The notes under the pieces: model-generated
The model's database searches: none
Seen by the model: only the letters and a program-made list of their open reading frames with translations
Told to the model about the DNA's origin: nothing
Source of the DNA: RYN-431 sp036388295
GTDB taxonomy: Bacteria; Planctomycetota; Phycisphaerae; Tepidisphaerales; Tepidisphaeraceae
Assembly (NCBI GenBank): GCA_036388295.1
Contig: DASVSC010000187.1
Span: 1 to 33,794 of the forward strand
Reading direction: 5' to 3'
Length of the DNA: 33,794 nucleotides
Part shown: in pieces, positions 31,394 through 33,794 of the stretch
Position numbering within the stretch: the stretch's first letter is position 1
Layout of the letters: each line of letters starts with the position of its first letter
Made by a program: the position numbers and the translations under genes

Positions 31394-32119
31394 ATGACTC
31401 ATGCAATGAAGCGGATGGTAGTGGGTGTTCTTGGCGTTTTCGTGCTCGCTCAGGGGGCGGTCGCGGCACCGATCTTCTGGTCGAACCCGTCCGGGTCGAC
31501 CAGTAAAATCACCTACAGCGGCGGCCAATCCGACAAAGGCCTGTACGGCGACCCGACGCTCGTCGGCGGGACGTTCCAGTTCCTCGCGCCGAGCAACTTT
31601 AACGCCGAATCGTCTAACGGTGTGGCCGATACGACCAGCGACCGCTTGTCGTTCAAAGTCACCACCACCACCGGCGACCTCGACAAGATCAACGTCCAAG
31701 AATACGGCGACTGGTCTATTCTCAACACTGGCATCGTCAAAGCCACCGGCGGCCTGTTCATCACCCGGCTCGATAGCGGCCACTTCGGCGTGCTCTACCA
31801 GCAGACGCCGGTCGTGAAGTACACGAACATGGAAACCGGCCAGGTCCTCACCTCGCCGAGCCGGCCCTCGGGCGACGGTTCGGGCCTGTGGCGCGCCGAC
31901 TACTCGATTGACCTGCCGGACGGCACGCGCACCGTGCAGGTCGTGCTGAACAACATCCTGCAGGCCAGCAGCGGCAGCAACAGCACCTCGTTCATCGAGA
32001 AGAAGGCGATCAGCATCACCGCCGTCACCGCCACCGGGCCGACCGTGCCCGAGCCGGCCTCGCTCGGCCTGATTGCCCTCGGCGGCACCGTCCTGCTCCG
32101 CCGCCGCCGGACCGCCTGA
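31394..32119 (+). CDS. PEP-CTERM sorting-domain secreted protein
   Basis: The 241-residue protein has a signal peptide (about 1-25, MKRM then a hydrophobic run ending AVAA). A beta-rich, Ser/Thr/Gly-rich middle follows. The C-terminal PEP-CTERM signal consists of VPEPASLG (218-225), a hydrophobic helix and RRRR. PEP-CTERM proteins are exported and processed by an exosortase, usually ending in the envelope or exopolysaccharide matrix. No exosortase is in the window. The middle domain was not recognised. The ATG at 31394 is chosen for ideal spacing to AGGAGG. The gene stands alone, with its own leader and a strong terminator. Confidence 0.88.
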   Translation: MTHAMKRMVVGVLGVFVLAQGAVAAPIFWSNPSGSTSKITYSGGQSDKGLYGDPTLVGGTFQFLAPSNFNAESSNGVADTTSDRLSFKVTTTTGDLDKINVQEYGDWSILNTGIVKATGGLFITRLDSGHFGVLYQQTPVVKYTNMETGQVLTSPSRPSGDGSGLWRADYSIDLPDGTRTVQVVLNNILQASSGSNSTSFIEKKAISITAVTATGPTVPEPASLGLIALGGTVLLRRRRTA

Positions 32120-32146
32120 GTTCGATTCATCTCGTACATAAATAAC

Positions 32147-32185
32147 CGACGCCGGCCGGGCAGCCATGCTGCCCGGCCGGCGTCG
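32147..32185 (+). terminator. 18-bp perfect hairpin terminator after the PEP-CTERM gene
   Basis: The arm 32147-32164 (CGACGCCGGCCGGGCAGC) pairs exactly with 32168-32185 around a three-base loop, 27 bases after the stop. TTT follows. The remaining gap to purB holds a 14-bp palindrome, GCCGCTTAAGCGGC, at 32289-32302, with no loop and no T-run. Confidence 0.85.
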
Positions 32186-32354
32186 TTTGGTCCTCACTTC
32201 CGATGCATCTGAGGCAAAGGCTGGAGATCTCAAGGCGAGTTCCGGCACACCGTAGCGCGTCGGGACGTGTGTTCATCTCGTTGACGTAGCCGCTTAAGCG
32301 GCCACGCCAAATGCCGCGTCACCTCGCATCCGCTACGACGAAAGTGAAGTCGCT

Positions 32355-33794
32355 TTAGACTTTCAGTTCCACTTCTCGATTGAGTGCCGCCGCGTACCGC
32401 TGCCGCACCGGGTCGGCCACCTCGGTGATGAACCGCACCGTCTGCTCCGCGGCCCGGCCGGTGAAGCGGCGGGCGTCCAGCACGTCTTCCAGATCGACGC
32501 CATTGAACGCCGCGTCCTGCTTCAGCCGGTCGATCAGGTCATTGGTCCGGCCGTGCTGTTTCACCTCGGCGGCGGCGGCCTGGCTGTGGACGCGAATGCG
32601 TTCGTGCAGATCCTGACGGTCGCCCCCTTGCCGCACGGCCGCCATTAGGATTTCTTCTGTCGCCATGAACGGCAGTTCGTCGGCGACGAAGCGCGCGATC
32701 ACATTCGGGTACACCACCATGCCGCGCGCGACGTTGATGACGATGCTCAGTGCCCCGTCGATGGCCAGGAACGGCTCGGGGATGCTCAGACGCTTGTTGG
32801 CCGAATCGTCAAGCGTGCGCTCGAACCACTGCTCGGCTGCTGTCTGCAGCGGGCTGTTCGCCAGGCTGATGACGAACCGGCAAAGGCCGGTCGCGCGTTC
32901 GCAACGCATCGGGTTGCGTTTGTACGCCATCGCCGACGAGCCGACCTGTTCGGCCTCGAACGGTTCTTCCAGCTGCTTCAGGCCCGCCAGCAGTCGCACG
33001 TCGTTGCAGAACCGGTGCACGCTCGCCGCAATGCCGGCCAGGGCGTTCGTGATCTGCGCGTCGATCTTCCGCGGATAGGTCTGGCCGGTGACGACGAACG
33101 ACGATTCGAAGCCGAACGCGGCGGTGACGGCTTCGTCTAGTCGGTCGCACTTGGTGGTGTCGCCTTCGAACAGGGCGACGAACGACGCCTGCGTGCCGGT
33201 GGTGCCTTTAACGCCGCGGAACTTCAGCGTGGCGATGCGGTGTTCCAGTTCGTCCAAATCAATCGCCAGGTCCTGCGCCCAGAGCGTGGCCCGCTTGCCG
33301 ACCGTGGTCAGCTGGGCCGGCTGGAAATGCGTGTAGCCGAGGGTCGGCAGGTCTTTGTAACGCTCGGCGAAGGTCGAGAGCGCGTCGATCGCCGCCGCCA
33401 GCTTGCCGGCCAGCAGCCGCATCGCGTCGCGCATGATGATCAGGTCGGCGTTGTCGACCACGTATTGGCTGGTCGCGCCCAGATGGATCACGCCCTTGGC
33501 GGCCGGGGCGGCCTCTTCGAACGTGTGCACGTGCGCCATCACGTCGTGCCGCAGGCGTTTTTCCCAGTTCGCGGCAGAGTCGAAATCGATGTCGTCGAGC
33601 GCCGCCTCCATCTGCGCCAGGGCCGCCGGCGTGATGCGTTCTACGCCCAATTCCCGCTCCGCCCGCGCCAGCTCCACCCACAGCCGCCGCCACAACCCAA
33701 ACTTGTACCGCGGCGAAAACAGCCGGAGCATCTCACGGCTGGCGTTGCGGGTGGCGAGGGGAGATTCGTAGGTGTCGTAGCGGTCCAAAGTGCG
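32355..33794 (-). CDS. purB: adenylosuccinate lyase (start outside the window)
   Basis: At least 477 residues are present and the frame stays open at the right edge. A TTG at 33788 could be a start, but two more codons are open beyond it and the true start is probably just outside. The fumarase/aspartase-superfamily signature GSSAMAYKRNP (283-293, counted from that TTG), GYTHFQPAQ with catalytic H154 and LGATSQYVVDNAD are intact. The enzyme releases fumarate from SAICAR and from adenylosuccinate in purine synthesis. Segments such as LKFRGVKGTTGTQASF and length near 480 fit the longer PurB type. It is unrelated to its neighbours in function; no other pur gene is in view. Confidence 0.96.
   Translation of the reverse strand, partial: RTLDRYDTYESPLATRNASREMLRLFSPRYKFGLWRRLWVELARAERELGVERITPAALAQMEAALDDIDFDSAANWEKRLRHDVMAHVHTFEEAAPAAKGVIHLGATSQYVVDNADLIIMRDAMRLLAGKLAAAIDALSTFAERYKDLPTLGYTHFQPAQLTTVGKRATLWAQDLAIDLDELEHRIATLKFRGVKGTTGTQASFVALFEGDTTKCDRLDEAVTAAFGFESSFVVTGQTYPRKIDAQITNALAGIAASVHRFCNDVRLLAGLKQLEEPFEAEQVGSSAMAYKRNPMRCERATGLCRFVISLANSPLQTAAEQWFERTLDDSANKRLSIPEPFLAIDGALSIVINVARGMVVYPNVIARFVADELPFMATEEILMAAVRQGGDRQDLHERIRVHSQAAAAEVKQHGRTNDLIDRLKQDAAFNGVDLEDVLDARRFTGRAAEQTVRFITEVADPVRQRYAAALNREVELKV

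Noticed and set aside
32289..32302. GCCGCTTAAGCGGC palindrome as a purB terminator
   Set aside because: It has no loop-forming bases and no T-run on the purB strand; it may be chance.

Overview
The window is a high-G+C bacterial chromosome segment. Domain content (a PEP-CTERM protein with a short Arg-rich tail, GspG/H/J-type pseudopilins with a PilM-N-O assembly platform, a large LIC_10190-type membrane protein) suggests a Planctomycetota bacterium, perhaps Phycisphaerae-like. This placement is an inference from gene content; no rRNA or other phylogenetic marker was used. No rRNA, tRNA, CRISPR array or intact insertion sequence was seen.

Bases 1-4985 are the 3' part of a chemosensory operon on the + strand: the tail of a methyl-accepting chemotaxis protein, CheY, CheB, CheR, two different CheX-type phosphatases, a second CheY and a DUF342/FapA-type beta-helix protein. 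CheA and CheW are not in view and may lie upstream of base 1. No flagellar gene is present, and the next block is a pilus-like machine, so this chemosensory set may steer surface motility or adhesion rather than flagella.

Bases 5169-20700 hold a type IV pilus / type II secretion-like system in two divergent operons. Leftward: a small membrane-anchored coiled-coil protein, a PilQ/GspD secretin and a TPR lipoprotein (a pilotin-like candidate). Rightward, mostly with stop/start overlaps: a PAS histidine kinase, a STAS protein, the GspE/PilB ATPase, GspF/PilC, PilM, PilN, PilO, a PilP/GspC-like protein, a GspG-like major (pseudo)pilin closed by a very strong hairpin, then GspH-, GspJ- and GspI-like minor pseudopilins and a PilX/GspK-like protein. 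No retraction ATPase (PilT) or prepilin peptidase is in view. A single-domain response regulator and a GAF/HD-GYP c-di-GMP phosphodiesterase follow (20806-22655).

Bases 22656-33794 are more varied. They hold an intergenic stretch with a coding-like remnant, a secreted HSL-type esterase, an MRJP/yellow-like lipoprotein, a polytopic LIC_10190-type membrane protein, an FkbM methyltransferase flanked by 43-base imperfect direct repeats, a GH15 glucoamylase-type enzyme fused to a ferredoxin-like domain, a PEP-CTERM secreted protein with its own structured leader and terminator, and the adenylosuccinate lyase purB running off the right edge.

The observations most worth a second look are: the GH15-ferredoxin fusion and its apparent Asp ligand; the duplicated 3' end of that same gene on the far side of the FkbM gene; a perfect 12-bp inverted repeat over the start codon of the PilP-like gene; the histidine kinase/STAS pair built into the pilus operon; and the twin CheY/twin CheX plus DUF342 layout.
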